Positions 35,769-44,681 of a DNA stretch of 64,000 nucleotides are shown here, piece by piece (within the stretch, counting starts at the first letter, position 1; every line of letters begins with the position of its first letter). The stretch is from Stenotrophomonas lactitubi. GTDB lineage: Bacteria > Pseudomonadota > Gammaproteobacteria > Xanthomonadales > Xanthomonadaceae. The position numbers and the translations under genes are program-made. The notes beneath the pieces were generated by a model that ran no database searches, was not told the origin of the DNA, and saw only the letters and a list, made by a program, of their open reading frames with translations. The stretch is taken from NCBI RefSeq assembly GCF_002803515.1, contig NZ_PHQX01000001.1:3348001-3412000 (forward strand), in the 5' to 3' direction.

Positions 35769-36941
35769 GTGGAATTGAGTATTGCCTGGCGGCGTCCTGC
35801 CGCCATGATGGCCCTGGCTGCGCTGGCCGCGCCGGCCTTCGCAGAGGGCGAGCGTCCGGTGACCGCCACGGTCGGCGGCCGCCTGCACCTGGACTTCGCC
35901 ACCTTCGACAACGACAACCGGGGTACGCCGAACAAGGACGACACCGAGATCCGCCGTGCCTGGGTTGACGTTTCCGGCAAGTTCTTCGTGGTCGACTACA
36001 AGCTGGAAGCCGATTTCTCCGGCGACCGCGTCGAGGCCAAAGACGTCTACCTGAGCCGCAGCTTCGGCGATGCCGGCCGGCTCACCGTGGGCCAGTTCAA
36101 GCAGTATTTCTCGCTGGATGACCGCACCGGTTCCAACTACGGCAGCTTCCTGGAGCGCGGCAACGCCGGCACCACGCTGGCGCCGCTGTACCGGCTGGGC
36201 GCGTCCTGGCAGGCCAATCCGGGCGATTTCACCTGGGCAGCCAGCGTGTACAGCCTGGAAAGCATCGATGCCTGGCAGGTCAAGGGCCGCGCCGCCGGCG
36301 GCCGCGTCACCTGGGCACCGGCCCCCAGCGACGGCAACGTGCTGCACCTGGGCCTGTCGCTGGCCCGCGAGGCCTACGACAACCCGGGTGGCAACGGCAC
36401 GCCGGGCCTGAAGATCCGCCCGCGTCCGGCCGGCCATCTGTCCGACGAGAGCCGCCTGACCCTGGTGGACTTCTCCGCCGGCCGCGATACCGACGTCAAC
36501 AAGTGGTCGCTGGAATACGCGCAGGTGCGCGGCCCGCTGTCATGGCAGGGCGAGTTCAGCGGCGCCACCTTCGATGATGGTGCCCAGCGCGCTGATGTGA
36601 TGGCCGCCTACGGCATGCTCAGCTGGTTCGTCACCGGTGAGAGCCGCGCCTACGACCGCAAGACCGGCCGCTTCGCCCGGGTCAAGAACATCCGTCACAA
36701 GGCCGGTGCCTTCGAAGTGGCCCTGCGCTACGACCAGATGTGGGGCGCACAGCACCTCGATGGCCAACCCGACCTGCGCCGTGGCAGCACCGAAGGCTGG
36801 ACGCTGGGCGGCAACTGGTACCTGCGCGACAACCTGCGCTTCATGCTCAACGTGATCGAAAGCCGCAACCGTGATCGCCTGGCCGGCACCACGGTGGACC
36901 GCACGCGCGCGGTCACCGGGCGCCTGCAGTTCGACTTCTAA
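35769..36941 (+). CDS. OprO/OprP-like outer membrane porin of the citrate locus
   Basis: 390 residues from the GTG at 35769, chosen because GGGAGG lies a few nt upstream and a signal peptide follows directly (WRRPAAMMALAALAAPAFAEG). The mature part is a beta barrel ending in Phe (TGRLQFDF), with the family strand VGQFKQYFSLDDRTGSNYGSFLERG and the C-terminal GGNWYLRDNLRFMLNVIE. It is a paralogue of the porin at 26170-27339; both families of strands align. First gene of a probable operon with CitMHS, an SDR and perhaps the TonB receptor. Confidence 0.85.
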   Translation: MELSIAWRRPAAMMALAALAAPAFAEGERPVTATVGGRLHLDFATFDNDNRGTPNKDDTEIRRAWVDVSGKFFVVDYKLEADFSGDRVEAKDVYLSRSFGDAGRLTVGQFKQYFSLDDRTGSNYGSFLERGNAGTTLAPLYRLGASWQANPGDFTWAASVYSLESIDAWQVKGRAAGGRVTWAPAPSDGNVLHLGLSLAREAYDNPGGNGTPGLKIRPRPAGHLSDESRLTLVDFSAGRDTDVNKWSLEYAQVRGPLSWQGEFSGATFDDGAQRADVMAAYGMLSWFVTGESRAYDRKTGRFARVKNIRHKAGAFEVALRYDQMWGAQHLDGQPDLRRGSTEGWTLGGNWYLRDNLRFMLNVIESRNRDRLAGTTVDRTRAVTGRLQFDF

Positions 36942-37016
36942 ACGCGTTTTCCCCGGGCGCGCACGCTCCCGGGCCCCTTCCACGTCCCACGTCCTGTTTC
37001 CTCTAGGAGTCCGCAG

Positions 37017-38348
37017 ATGATGCTGAGCATCCTCGGCTTTGGCATGGTCATTACGTTCATGTACTTGATCATGAGCAAACGACTGTCGCCACTCGTTGCC
37101 CTGATCACCATTCCCATCGTCTTCGCCCTGATCGGTGGCTTCGCTGCCGGCATCGACGAAATGATGCTGGAAGGCATCAAGAAGATCGCGCCGACCGGCG
37201 TGATGCTGATGTTCGCCATCCTCTACTTTGGCGTGATGATCGATGCGGGCCTGTTCGATCCGCTGGTGCGGATCATCCTGCGTTTCGTCAAGGGCGACCC
37301 GATGAAGATCGTGCTTGGCACCGCCGTGCTGGCGATGCTGATCTCGCTCGACGGCGATGGTTCGACCACCTACATGATCACCGTCTCGGCGATGCTGCCG
37401 CTGTACCAGCGGTTGGGCATGAACGCGCTGAACATGACCTGCGTGACCATCCTCGCCGGTGGTGTGATGAACCTGACGCCGTGGGGCGGCCCGACCGCGC
37501 GTGCGGCCACCGCACTGCACGTGGACCCGGCCGATGTGTTCGTGCCGCTGATTCCGTCGATGGTGATCGCCTGCGCCGGCGTGCTGCTGCTGGCCTGGTA
37601 CCTGGGCCTGAAGGAGCGCCGTCGCCTTGGCGTGGTGACCCTGCCCAAGGGTGGCAGCTGGATGGACAACAGCGTGTCCGACGACGGCAATACGCTGCCG
37701 ACCGTGGAAGATGCCGAAGACACCAAGCGCCCCAGGCTGCTGTGGGTGAACCTGGCGCTGACCGTGGCCCTGATGAGCGCACTCATCATCGGTGTGCTGC
37801 CGATGCCGGTGCTGTTCATGATCGGCTTCGCCATCGCGCTGGTGATCAACTACCCGAACCTGGCCGAGCAGCGCCGCCGCGTGGTCAGCCATGCCGGCAG
37901 CGTGCTGTCGGTGGTGGCGCTGATCTTCGCCGCGGGCATCTTCACCGGCATCCTCAACAACACCGGCATGGTCGAGGCGATGTCGCACAGCTTCCTGGCG
38001 ATCATCCCCGACAGCTGGGGTCCGTACCTGGCGGTGATCACCGCTGTAGCGTCGATGCCGTTCACCTTCTTCATGTCCAACGACGCGTTCTACTTCGGCG
38101 TGCTGCCGATCCTGTCCGAAGCGGCCGGCAACTACGGCATCACGCCGGTGGAAATGGCCCGCGCCTCGCTGGCCGGGCAGCCGGTGCACCTGCTCAGCCC
38201 GCTGGTGCCCTCCACCTACCTGCTGGTGGGACTGGCCAAGGTCGAATTCGCCGACCACCAGAAGTTCACCCTGAAGTGGGCGATCGCCATTTCGTTGTTG
38301 CTGATGGTCGGCGGCCTGTTGTTCGGTCTCTATCCCTTCACGGCCTGA
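37017..38348 (+). CDS. CitMHS family citrate transporter
   Basis: 443 residues with about 12 membrane helices. CitMHS proteins import citrate as a metal complex (Mg2+ or Ca2+) with protons. Family segments visible are MLMFAILYFGVMIDAGLFDPLVRIIL, DGDGSTTYMITVSAMLPLYQRLGMN, and FFMSNDAFYFGVLPILSEAAGNYGI. A hydrophilic loop of about 40 residues (KERRRLGVVTLPKGGSW and after) is central. TAGGAG lies about 8 nt upstream of the first of two adjacent ATG codons. The SDR gene follows 25 bp downstream. Confidence 0.93.
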   Translation: MMLSILGFGMVITFMYLIMSKRLSPLVALITIPIVFALIGGFAAGIDEMMLEGIKKIAPTGVMLMFAILYFGVMIDAGLFDPLVRIILRFVKGDPMKIVLGTAVLAMLISLDGDGSTTYMITVSAMLPLYQRLGMNALNMTCVTILAGGVMNLTPWGGPTARAATALHVDPADVFVPLIPSMVIACAGVLLLAWYLGLKERRRLGVVTLPKGGSWMDNSVSDDGNTLPTVEDAEDTKRPRLLWVNLALTVALMSALIIGVLPMPVLFMIGFAIALVINYPNLAEQRRRVVSHAGSVLSVVALIFAAGIFTGILNNTGMVEAMSHSFLAIIPDSWGPYLAVITAVASMPFTFFMSNDAFYFGVLPILSEAAGNYGITPVEMARASLAGQPVHLLSPLVPSTYLLVGLAKVEFADHQKFTLKWAIAISLLLMVGGLLFGLYPFTA

Positions 38349-38373
38349 TTCCCTTACCAAGGAGCGTTCTGCA

Positions 38374-39114
38374 ATGACTCTTCGCATCGCCTACGTCACC
38401 AGCGGGATGGGCAGTGTCGGCACTGCCATCTGCCAGAGCCTGGCCCGTTCCGGCCATACCGTGGTCGCCGGCTGCGCACCCAACTCGCCGCGCAAGGCCA
38501 ACTGGCTGCGCGAGCAGCGCGAACAGGGCTTTGATTTCATCGCCTCCGAAGGCAACGCGACCGATTGGGCGTCGACCACGGCGGCCTTCGCCAAGGTGCG
38601 TGCCGAAGTCGGCGAGGTGGACGTGCTGGTCAACAACTCCGGCGGCAGCCGCGACCTGCTGTTCCGGCAGATGACGGTGGAGGACTGGAATGCGGTGATC
38701 GCCTCCAACCTCAACTCGCTGTTCAACCTGACCAAGCAGGTGGTCGATGGCATGGCCACGCGTGGCTGGGGCCGCATCATCAACATCGGTTCGGTCAGCG
38801 CCCACAAGGGCCAGATCGGCCAGGTGAACTACGCCACGGCAAAAGCCGCGATGCACGGTTTCAGCCGTGCGCTGGCCGCTGAAGTCGCCTCGCGCGGGGT
38901 CACCGTCAACACACTGTCGCCGGGCTACATCGCCAGCCAGGCGATCAGCAGCTTCCCGCCGGACGTGCTGGATCGACTGGCCGCGTCGGTGCCGGTACGA
39001 CGCCTGGGTCGCCCGGAAGAAGTGGCCGGCCTGTGTGCCTGGCTGGCCTCGGATGAGGCCTCCTACGTGACGGGTGCGGACTATCCGGTCAACGGTGGCC
39101 TGTACATGGGCTAG
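38374..39114 (+). CDS. SDR family acetoacetyl-CoA reductase-like protein
   Basis: 246 residues, close to PhbB/FabG. The nucleotide loop is TSGMGSVGTAIC (residues 9-20), followed by NNSGG at 87-91 and the catalytic residues Tyr153 and Lys157 (YATAK), with Ser near 140-142. The C-terminus has the usual YVTGADYPVNGGLYMG. An NADPH-dependent reduction of a beta-keto thioester is the family role, but its place in a citrate operon is unexplained. AAGGAG precedes the start. Confidence 0.87.
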   Translation: MTLRIAYVTSGMGSVGTAICQSLARSGHTVVAGCAPNSPRKANWLREQREQGFDFIASEGNATDWASTTAAFAKVRAEVGEVDVLVNNSGGSRDLLFRQMTVEDWNAVIASNLNSLFNLTKQVVDGMATRGWGRIINIGSVSAHKGQIGQVNYATAKAAMHGFSRALAAEVASRGVTVNTLSPGYIASQAISSFPPDVLDRLAASVPVRRLGRPEEVAGLCAWLASDEASYVTGADYPVNGGLYMG

Positions 39115-39118
39115 CGCT

Positions 39119-39178
39119 TTCCCACGCAGGGCGTGGGTCTACTCCCCTCCCCCGGTAGGTTCACGCCCTGCGCGGCTT
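39119..39178. repeat. Inverted GTAG palindrome pair after the SDR gene
   Basis: A reverse unit at 39119-39142 (GTAGACCCACGCC type) and a degenerate forward unit at about 39155-39178. The pair separates the porin-CitMHS-SDR genes from the TonB receptor gene and may mark the end of the first transcript. Confidence 0.82.
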
Positions 39179-39277
39179 CCCCCACGGCGCCATTCGTTGG
39201 TTTTTCGTAAACAAGGTTTCATGTTCCGTTCGCATAGTGGCCATGCACCGCGCCCCCCGGGCCGGTGACCACCCCCC

Positions 39278-41581
39278 ATGCAATGGACCATCATGCAGAC
39301 CCGATACCTGACGATCGCTGTGGCGATCGCGCTTTCCGCAGCCAGCGCCCACGCCGCTGAAGCCACCGACGCCACCGCCGATACCGCGCTGAGCGCGCAG
39401 ACGCTGGATACCGTCTCGGTCATCGGCCAGGGCGAGACCCGCCAGGTGCAGCGCATCACCACCGTCGACAAGCAGGTGTTGCCGCCGGGTACCAGCGGCC
39501 AGAAGATCCTCGACCGCCTGCCCGGCGTGTCGGTGCAGTCCAACGATGCATTCGGTGCGAATGAAGAATCGCAGACCATCAGCCTGCGCGGCTTCGACAA
39601 GAGCCGCCTGGGCTACACGCTGGACGGCATTCCGCTGGGTGACAACAGCTACGGCAACTACAACGGCCTGAGCATCGCCCGTGCACTGATCGCCGAAAAC
39701 CTGGCCGGCGCCGAGCTGTCGCAGGGCATCGGTTCGCTGGGCGTGGCCTCGACCAGCAACCTGGGCGGCACCATCCAGTACTTCTCGATGGATCCGTCCA
39801 CCGAGTTCGGCGGCCGCGCCAGCATCACCGCGGGTGATGACAACCAGCGCCGCGGCTACCTGCGCGTGGACACCGGCGACATCAACGGTTTCTCGGCCTA
39901 TGTCTCCGGCGTGCACCAGGACCAGGACATGTGGGCCGCGCCGTACCAGAACCAGACCACCCGCCAGTTCAACGCCAAGGCGGTGTGGAACGTGGGCGAC
40001 AACCGCTTCGGTGCCTTCGTGGCCACCTCGCGCGCCAGCCAGGCCAACTATGCCTATCTGTCCAAGGACATGCTGGCGCGCGGCCTGGGTTATGACTGGA
40101 ACATCTATGCACCGGACTGGGATCGCGCCGTCGCGGCTGCGTACTGCGCACCGGGCACCTACAACAAGTCGCGCTGCGCGTTCAGCGGCGGCGTCAACAG
40201 CATCGACGATGCGTACTACCAGAGCCGTGCGCTGCGCGACGACAACCTGTACTCGATCGACGCCGACATCCGCCTGGGTGAGCAGGGCCGCCTGAAGCTG
40301 CTGGGCTACCACCATGAGAACCGTGGCCAGGGCCACTGGTGGGCACCGGGCCAGCCGTCCTACCCGGGCACCGACAAGATGCTGCCGATCTCGATCCGCA
40401 GCACCAACTACACCATCAACCGCGACGGCGTGACCGCCGCGCTGTCGTGGGCGGTGGGCATCCATGAGCTGGAAGCCGGTGTGTGGTACGAACAGAACGA
40501 CCATAACGTCTCGCGCAATTTCTACTACATCAGCGGCCCGTTCCTGGACGACCTGTACCTGCAGAACCCGGACCGCCGCCTGTTCAACCAGGACTTCGAC
40601 ATCCGCACCCGCCAGTTCTACGTGCAGGACCGGATGCGCTTCCTCGACCAGCGCCTGACCGTGGACGTGGGCATCAAGAGCCCCAACACGCGCATGACCG
40701 CCAAGGCCCAGCCGGGCGTGGAAACCAGCATCGCCTCGGGCACGCTGACCGCGAAGGAATCGGTGCTGCCGCAGCTGGGCGTGGGCTTCAAGCTCAACGC
40801 CAACAATGAAGTGTTCGCCTCGTATGCGGAGAACATCGCTGCCTTCGTCGGCGGTGGCAGCGGTGGCCCGCTGCAGGTGTCGCCGGAATCGTTCGCGGCC
40901 AGCGCTGGCCTGGAGCCGGAGAAGTCCAAGAGCCTGGAGGCGGGCTTCCGTACCTTCGGCGAGAAATACCAGGCCTCGATCGCGGCCTACAACGTGAAGT
41001 TCGACAACCGCCTGCTGTCGCTGAACCCGTGCTCGAGCATCGAAGTCGGCACACGTCCGGAGTGCGTGACGCGCTTCATCAACGTCGGTTCGGTGAAGAG
41101 CCACGGTGCCGAGCTGACCTTCATCCTCAAGCCGGTCGATGGCCTGCAGTGGTACAACGCGCTGTCCTGGAACAAGACCACCTACGAGGATGACTACACC
41201 TCGGGCGGTGCGATCGTACCGGTGGCCGGCAAGATCACCGTGGATACGCCGCAGCGCATGGCCTCCAGTGAGATCAGCTGGAACCGCGATGGCTTCTTCG
41301 CCAGCCTGCGTGCCAAGTACACCGGCAAGCGCTACTACACCTACACCAACGACCAGTCGGTGCCGGGCGTGACCACCTTCGATGCGGGTGCCGGTTACGA
41401 CTTCGGCCCGGGCATGGGCCTGCGCAACGTGCGGGTGTCGTTGAACGCGACCAACCTGACCAACAAGCGCTATGCGGGCCAGCTGAGTTCGTTCGCACCG
41501 ACCGATCCGAAGGGCACGCGGTATGCGATCCATGCGAGTGCACCGCGGCAGGTGTTCATGACGGTGGCGGCGGAGTTCTAA
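39278..41581 (+). CDS. TonB-dependent outer membrane receptor
   Basis: 767 residues (762 if the ATG at 39293 is used, which begins the signal peptide MQTRYLTIAVAIALSAASAHA). A plug domain (LDTVSVIGQGETRQVQRIT, KILDRLPGVSVQ, SLRGFDKSRLGYTLDGIPLG) is followed by a 22-strand barrel ending in Phe. It should import a ligand at the outer membrane with energy from TonB. No FecI/FecR pair is present. Location beside CitMHS and TctDE suggests citrate or metal-citrate as ligand (inference). Confidence 0.92.
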   Translation: MQWTIMQTRYLTIAVAIALSAASAHAAEATDATADTALSAQTLDTVSVIGQGETRQVQRITTVDKQVLPPGTSGQKILDRLPGVSVQSNDAFGANEESQTISLRGFDKSRLGYTLDGIPLGDNSYGNYNGLSIARALIAENLAGAELSQGIGSLGVASTSNLGGTIQYFSMDPSTEFGGRASITAGDDNQRRGYLRVDTGDINGFSAYVSGVHQDQDMWAAPYQNQTTRQFNAKAVWNVGDNRFGAFVATSRASQANYAYLSKDMLARGLGYDWNIYAPDWDRAVAAAYCAPGTYNKSRCAFSGGVNSIDDAYYQSRALRDDNLYSIDADIRLGEQGRLKLLGYHHENRGQGHWWAPGQPSYPGTDKMLPISIRSTNYTINRDGVTAALSWAVGIHELEAGVWYEQNDHNVSRNFYYISGPFLDDLYLQNPDRRLFNQDFDIRTRQFYVQDRMRFLDQRLTVDVGIKSPNTRMTAKAQPGVETSIASGTLTAKESVLPQLGVGFKLNANNEVFASYAENIAAFVGGGSGGPLQVSPESFAASAGLEPEKSKSLEAGFRTFGEKYQASIAAYNVKFDNRLLSLNPCSSIEVGTRPECVTRFINVGSVKSHGAELTFILKPVDGLQWYNALSWNKTTYEDDYTSGGAIVPVAGKITVDTPQRMASSEISWNRDGFFASLRAKYTGKRYYTYTNDQSVPGVTTFDAGAGYDFGPGMGLRNVRVSLNATNLTNKRYAGQLSSFAPTDPKGTRYAIHASAPRQVFMTVAAEF

Positions 41582-41625
41582 GTCAAAAGCGGGCGCTGCG
41601 GCGCGTTGATTGTTCCTGCATGGCA

Positions 41626-41725
41626 CGGGTAGGCAGGCCCATGCAGGACACGCCGTAAACCCATCCATGGGGGCTCGATGGCGCCATCCATGGCGCCAAC
41701 GGTCCTGCATGGGCCTGCCTACCCG
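41626..41725 (+). repeat. Long foldback element 1, sense to the TonB receptor gene
   Basis: Perfect 24-bp arms (41626-41649 and 41702-41725) enclose a 52-nt loop. The loop carries its own hairpin, TGGCGCCAT/ATGGCGCCA around CC. The element begins 44 nt after the TonB receptor stop codon. Its loop is homologous to those of the elements at 41873-41978 (opposite strand) and 47350-47453, while the arms are different. Confidence 0.9.
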
Positions 41726-41773
41726 CGCTGGACAGTTCCCCGCGCCGGCGCGGAGGCAATGGAAAGCAAGAGC

Positions 41774-41812
41774 AAAAGCAAAGAGCCGGGCAGTGCCCGG
41801 CTCTTTGCTTTT
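41774..41812. terminator. Strong bidirectional terminator
   Basis: Perfect 19-bp arms (41774-41792 and 41794-41812) built on GAGCCGGGCA, with A-rich left and T-rich right ends, so that it can stop transcription from both convergent sides. It lies midway between foldback elements 1 and 2. Confidence 0.92.
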
Positions 41813-41872
41813 CAAGCTTTTCTAACGCAATCCCTCTGGTGGACCTGCTACCGCGCCCGCAGGAACCTGTCT

Positions 41873-41978
41873 GGAGGAGGCGGGGCACCCTGGTCAGGAC
41901 CGTTGGCGCCATGGATGGCGCCATCGAGCACCATGGAGGGGCTTTTGCGTGTCCTGACCAGGGTGCCCCGCCTCCTCC
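41873..41978 (-). repeat. Long foldback element 2, sense to the DUF1704 gene
   Basis: Perfect 28-bp arms (41873-41900 and 41951-41978) around a 50-nt loop; short flanking segments (CCTGTCT and AGACAGG) could extend the stem. The first 29 nt of the loop are identical to the reverse complement of the loop of element 1, so it is the same element in the opposite orientation. It lies 42 nt past the stop of the DUF1704 gene. Confidence 0.9.
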
Positions 41979-42020
41979 CAGCCGATAGCAGACAGGCGCA
42001 GGAGGATCCGCCAACGCATT

Positions 42021-43274
42021 TCATTCCGGCGCCAGCTGGTCCATCCGGATGCGGTTGGCGAACAGCGAGAACGCCAGCATGCCGGCCAGGCCATTCGCCC
42101 GGCTCATCCAATGCGGCAGCCAACGCGGTGGCTTCAGCACGCCCGATTCGAACAGCGGCGCGAACGCGATCGCATCGGTCAGGCTCATCTTGCCGGCAAA
42201 CAACCAACGGCAGACCTGCAGGCGATCCTCGGCCAGCATGTGGCGGAAGAAGGTATGCACCGACACCAGCCCGCGCAGGTACACCGTGTCCTTGGTGAAG
42301 GCCAGGCCACCACTCGGCGGCACACCGCGGAATACCCGCTGCGCCGAGGCGAAGCTCTCTTCCGGGTTCTGTCCGGCATCGCAGAAGTAGCGGAATACCT
42401 CGATGAAGTCCGCACCCTCGCGCGCCATCGCAATCGCCTCGGTACGCAAGCTGATGCGCTTCAGTCGCTCGATGTCGATGCTGCCGGTGATCTGTTCGGC
42501 GAATGTCGCCAATCCTTCCTGGGTAGCCGTCACCCGTGGCGAGGACAGCGCCAAGCTTGGCAGCACCGGCTGCGCGCGACCGTTCAACGCTGTCAGCGAA
42601 TGTACCAGCGCTTCATGGTGGAACAACTGCGCGCGGTCGTAGGCGCTGAAACGCGCGCTGGTGCGCAGACGGATGCGGGTCGGTCCGGCCGCCGCCTTGG
42701 AGACCAGATCCGGATCCAGCTGCACCTGGATGATGCGTGATTCAAAGAACGCATCGAGGTCATTCTGCAGCTGCAGCTGCAACGCGATCGCCGAAACCGG
42801 CACCTGCTCTTCCGGCGCCAGCAGTTCGTGATCCAGTTCGGCAGCAATCTGGATGAAGTGGCGCGCTGCATCGCGCGTGCTCGGTCCGTTGCCGGGCAAC
42901 GGTTGCTCGGGTGACCCGAACAACTGCACCGAACAGGCATCCACGGCCGCGGTACCGAGGCCTTCCAGCAGCTGTGCAGCCAGATCCCAGCTCTGCGCGG
43001 ACTGCCGCACGTAATGGCCCAGCGGATGGCTTTCATCACACTCGGCAGCAAGCGCCGCCAGCGCGCGACGCTCGTCGCTGAAATCGAGCTTCGGGTAGTC
43101 GACCACCGGCAGCGTCGGCTGGCCGCGGGCCACGCTGTCCAGGAAGGGTGCCTGCAGGGTTGCCGGCCAGCTGGTCAGGCCCAGCAGGCGGATGCCTCCT
43201 ACGGCCTCGACCAGGCGCGCATCGAGCGCTGCATGGTGGGCCACGTCACGGTCAAGCGTCGCGGTCGGTTCCAT
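42021..43274 (-). CDS. DUF1704 family putative metallopeptidase (QEGLA motif)
   Basis: 417 residues. The motif HHEALVH contains HExxxH (His220, Glu221, His225), and QEGLA is at 252-256; together they define the family, often labelled 'flavohemoglobin expression-modulating QEGLA motif protein'. Eukaryotic relatives of the same family (MATCAP) are zinc carboxypeptidases that remove the C-terminal tyrosine of tubulin, so peptidase activity is a fair expectation, though the bacterial substrate is unknown. The start at 43274 is next to a TATAGT hexamer and gives the full family N-terminus; the open frame runs further upstream through a repeat. Confidence 0.85.
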   Translation of the reverse strand: MEPTATLDRDVAHHAALDARLVEAVGGIRLLGLTSWPATLQAPFLDSVARGQPTLPVVDYPKLDFSDERRALAALAAECDESHPLGHYVRQSAQSWDLAAQLLEGLGTAAVDACSVQLFGSPEQPLPGNGPSTRDAARHFIQIAAELDHELLAPEEQVPVSAIALQLQLQNDLDAFFESRIIQVQLDPDLVSKAAAGPTRIRLRTSARFSAYDRAQLFHHEALVHSLTALNGRAQPVLPSLALSSPRVTATQEGLATFAEQITGSIDIERLKRISLRTEAIAMAREGADFIEVFRYFCDAGQNPEESFASAQRVFRGVPPSGGLAFTKDTVYLRGLVSVHTFFRHMLAEDRLQVCRWLFAGKMSLTDAIAFAPLFESGVLKPPRWLPHWMSRANGLAGMLAFSLFANRIRMDQLAPE

Positions 43275-43280
43275 GGGCGG

Positions 43281-43286
43281 ACTATA
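43281..43286 (-). promoter_or_regulatory. -10-like hexamer 6 nt before the DUF1704 start
   Basis: On the minus strand TATAGT, then ccgccc, then ATG. No Shine-Dalgarno sequence. Candidate leaderless mRNA. Confidence 0.45.
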
Positions 43287-43305
43287 ACGCCCTGCCCTTG
43301 CTTTG

Positions 43306-43381
43306 GTAGGTGCCAACCTTGGTTGGCAGCCGCCGACGGCGGGCTTCGGACGCGTTCGTGCCAACCGAGGTTGGCACCTAC
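43306..43381. repeat. Inverted pair of GTAGGTGCCAACC-type palindromes
   Basis: A forward unit at 43306-43328 and a reverse unit at 43359-43381, between the DUF1704 start and the rsgA stop. Confidence 0.88.
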
Positions 43382-43459
43382 CAGAAGCAGGCAGCAGCGG
43401 GATCATTGCCGGGGGCAGAGCCCATTGCGGCGCAATGGGATCCGATCCCGCGATCCGGG

Positions 43460-44560
43460 TCAGCGCCTGCGCGGCTTGCCCGCGGGGCGGAACTGCTGGC
43501 CCTTGCCCTTCCTGCCGCCACGCTCCTGCGCGGTCTCAGCCTGGCGCACGGCCAGCTTTGCTGCAGCCGCTGCCACTTCTTCCTTCAACTTGAAGTAGTT
43601 CTGCAGCCGGCTCTCTTCAATCTCGCCAGCATCGATCGCCGCACGCACAGCACAGCCGGGTTCCTGCTGATGCATGCAGTCGTTGAAGCGGCACTGCGCG
43701 GCCAGCGCTTCGATATCGGCGAAACCACCTTCGGCCAGCGTTTCTTCGCCGGTCGGCTTCAGTTCGCGCATGCCGGGAGTGTCGATGAGGCACGCGCCCA
43801 TTGGCAGCGGCATCAGGGCGCGGTGGGTGGTGGTATGGCGGCCGCGCGAATCGTTGGCGCGCACCGTGTTGGTCTTCATCCGCTGCTCGCCCAGCAGCGT
43901 GTTGGTCAGCGTCGACTTGCCCGCACCGGAAGACCCCACCAGCACCACCGTGTGGCCGGGGCCCAGCCACGGCTCCAGCACTGCAACACTGTCCGCATCC
44001 AGGCCGTTGATCGCGTGCAGCGCAATGCCCTGCAGCTCCAGTTCTTCCAGCACCGCCAGCGCGTCATCGCTGTACTCGGTCTGGTCGGCCTTGGTCAGCA
44101 CCACCACCGGTTCGGCACCGCCACCGCCCACCAGCAGCAGGTAGCGTTCAATACGGCGCGGATTGAAGTCCGCATCCAGCCCACAGACGATGAAGACGGT
44201 ATCGATGTTGGCCGCGATCACCTGCTGGTGGTAATGCTCACCGGCGGCGCCTCGCTTGATCGCGGTACGTCGCGGCAACAGGGCGACGATGCGGATGCCG
44301 TCCAGCAGCACCCAGTCGCCAACCGCCGGCCGTTCGTGGCTGGGGAAGCGTGGGCGCTGCCACTCCGGCAAGGATTCGGCCTTGATCGACGCGTCCGGGC
44401 CATCGGCCACCACATAGTGGGTGCGGTGCTGTTCGATCACCCGCGCCGGTCGGGCCTGCGGGTGTGCGGCCATCGCGGCCTGCCAGTCGGCATGCTCCGG
44501 CGGGCCCGGCCAGGGCCAGCCAATGGTCTGCAGGGCGGTGAAATCGGGGGTCTGGGTCAT
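43460..44560 (-). CDS. rsgA: Ribosome small-subunit-dependent GTPase A
   Basis: 366 residues. A circularly permuted GTPase that helps the final maturation of the 30S subunit. An OB-fold N-terminal region is followed by the G4 motif TKAD (156-159), G1 GSSGAGKS (209-216) and G3 DTPG (260-263), the permuted order typical of RsgA. A C-terminal zinc region follows with CRFNDCMHQQEPGCAV. The tail is basic and glycine rich. The start at 44560 is preceded by TAGAAT 7 nt away, a possible leaderless start. Divergent from the aminotransferase gene. Confidence 0.93.
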   Translation of the reverse strand: MTQTPDFTALQTIGWPWPGPPEHADWQAAMAAHPQARPARVIEQHRTHYVVADGPDASIKAESLPEWQRPRFPSHERPAVGDWVLLDGIRIVALLPRRTAIKRGAAGEHYHQQVIAANIDTVFIVCGLDADFNPRRIERYLLLVGGGGAEPVVVLTKADQTEYSDDALAVLEELELQGIALHAINGLDADSVAVLEPWLGPGHTVVLVGSSGAGKSTLTNTLLGEQRMKTNTVRANDSRGRHTTTHRALMPLPMGACLIDTPGMRELKPTGEETLAEGGFADIEALAAQCRFNDCMHQQEPGCAVRAAIDAGEIEESRLQNYFKLKEEVAAAAAKLAVRQAETAQERGGRKGKGQQFRPAGKPRRR

Positions 44561-44567
44561 CGCCGCC

Positions 44568-44573
44568 ATTCTA
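44568..44573 (-). promoter_or_regulatory. -10-like hexamer 7 nt before the rsgA start
   Basis: On the minus strand the arrangement is ggTAGAATggcggcg then ATG, nearly identical to that in front of lpxL. No Shine-Dalgarno sequence is present. Confidence 0.45.
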
Positions 44574-44681
44574 CCTGTGCGATGCCGCCCAGCCCAATGT
44601 TGGCGGGCCCTGCAGCCCTTGCCATGCGCTGCAGCAATTCCGCTACCATGGAACCCCCATGCCTTCTGCGGCCCACCGCCC

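Noticed and set aside
39161..41815. Very long open frame antisense to the TonB receptor gene
   Set aside because: The protein is rich in Arg, His, Ala and Gln with no domain, and the opposite strand encodes a complete receptor. Antisense frames stay open because of the high third-position GC.
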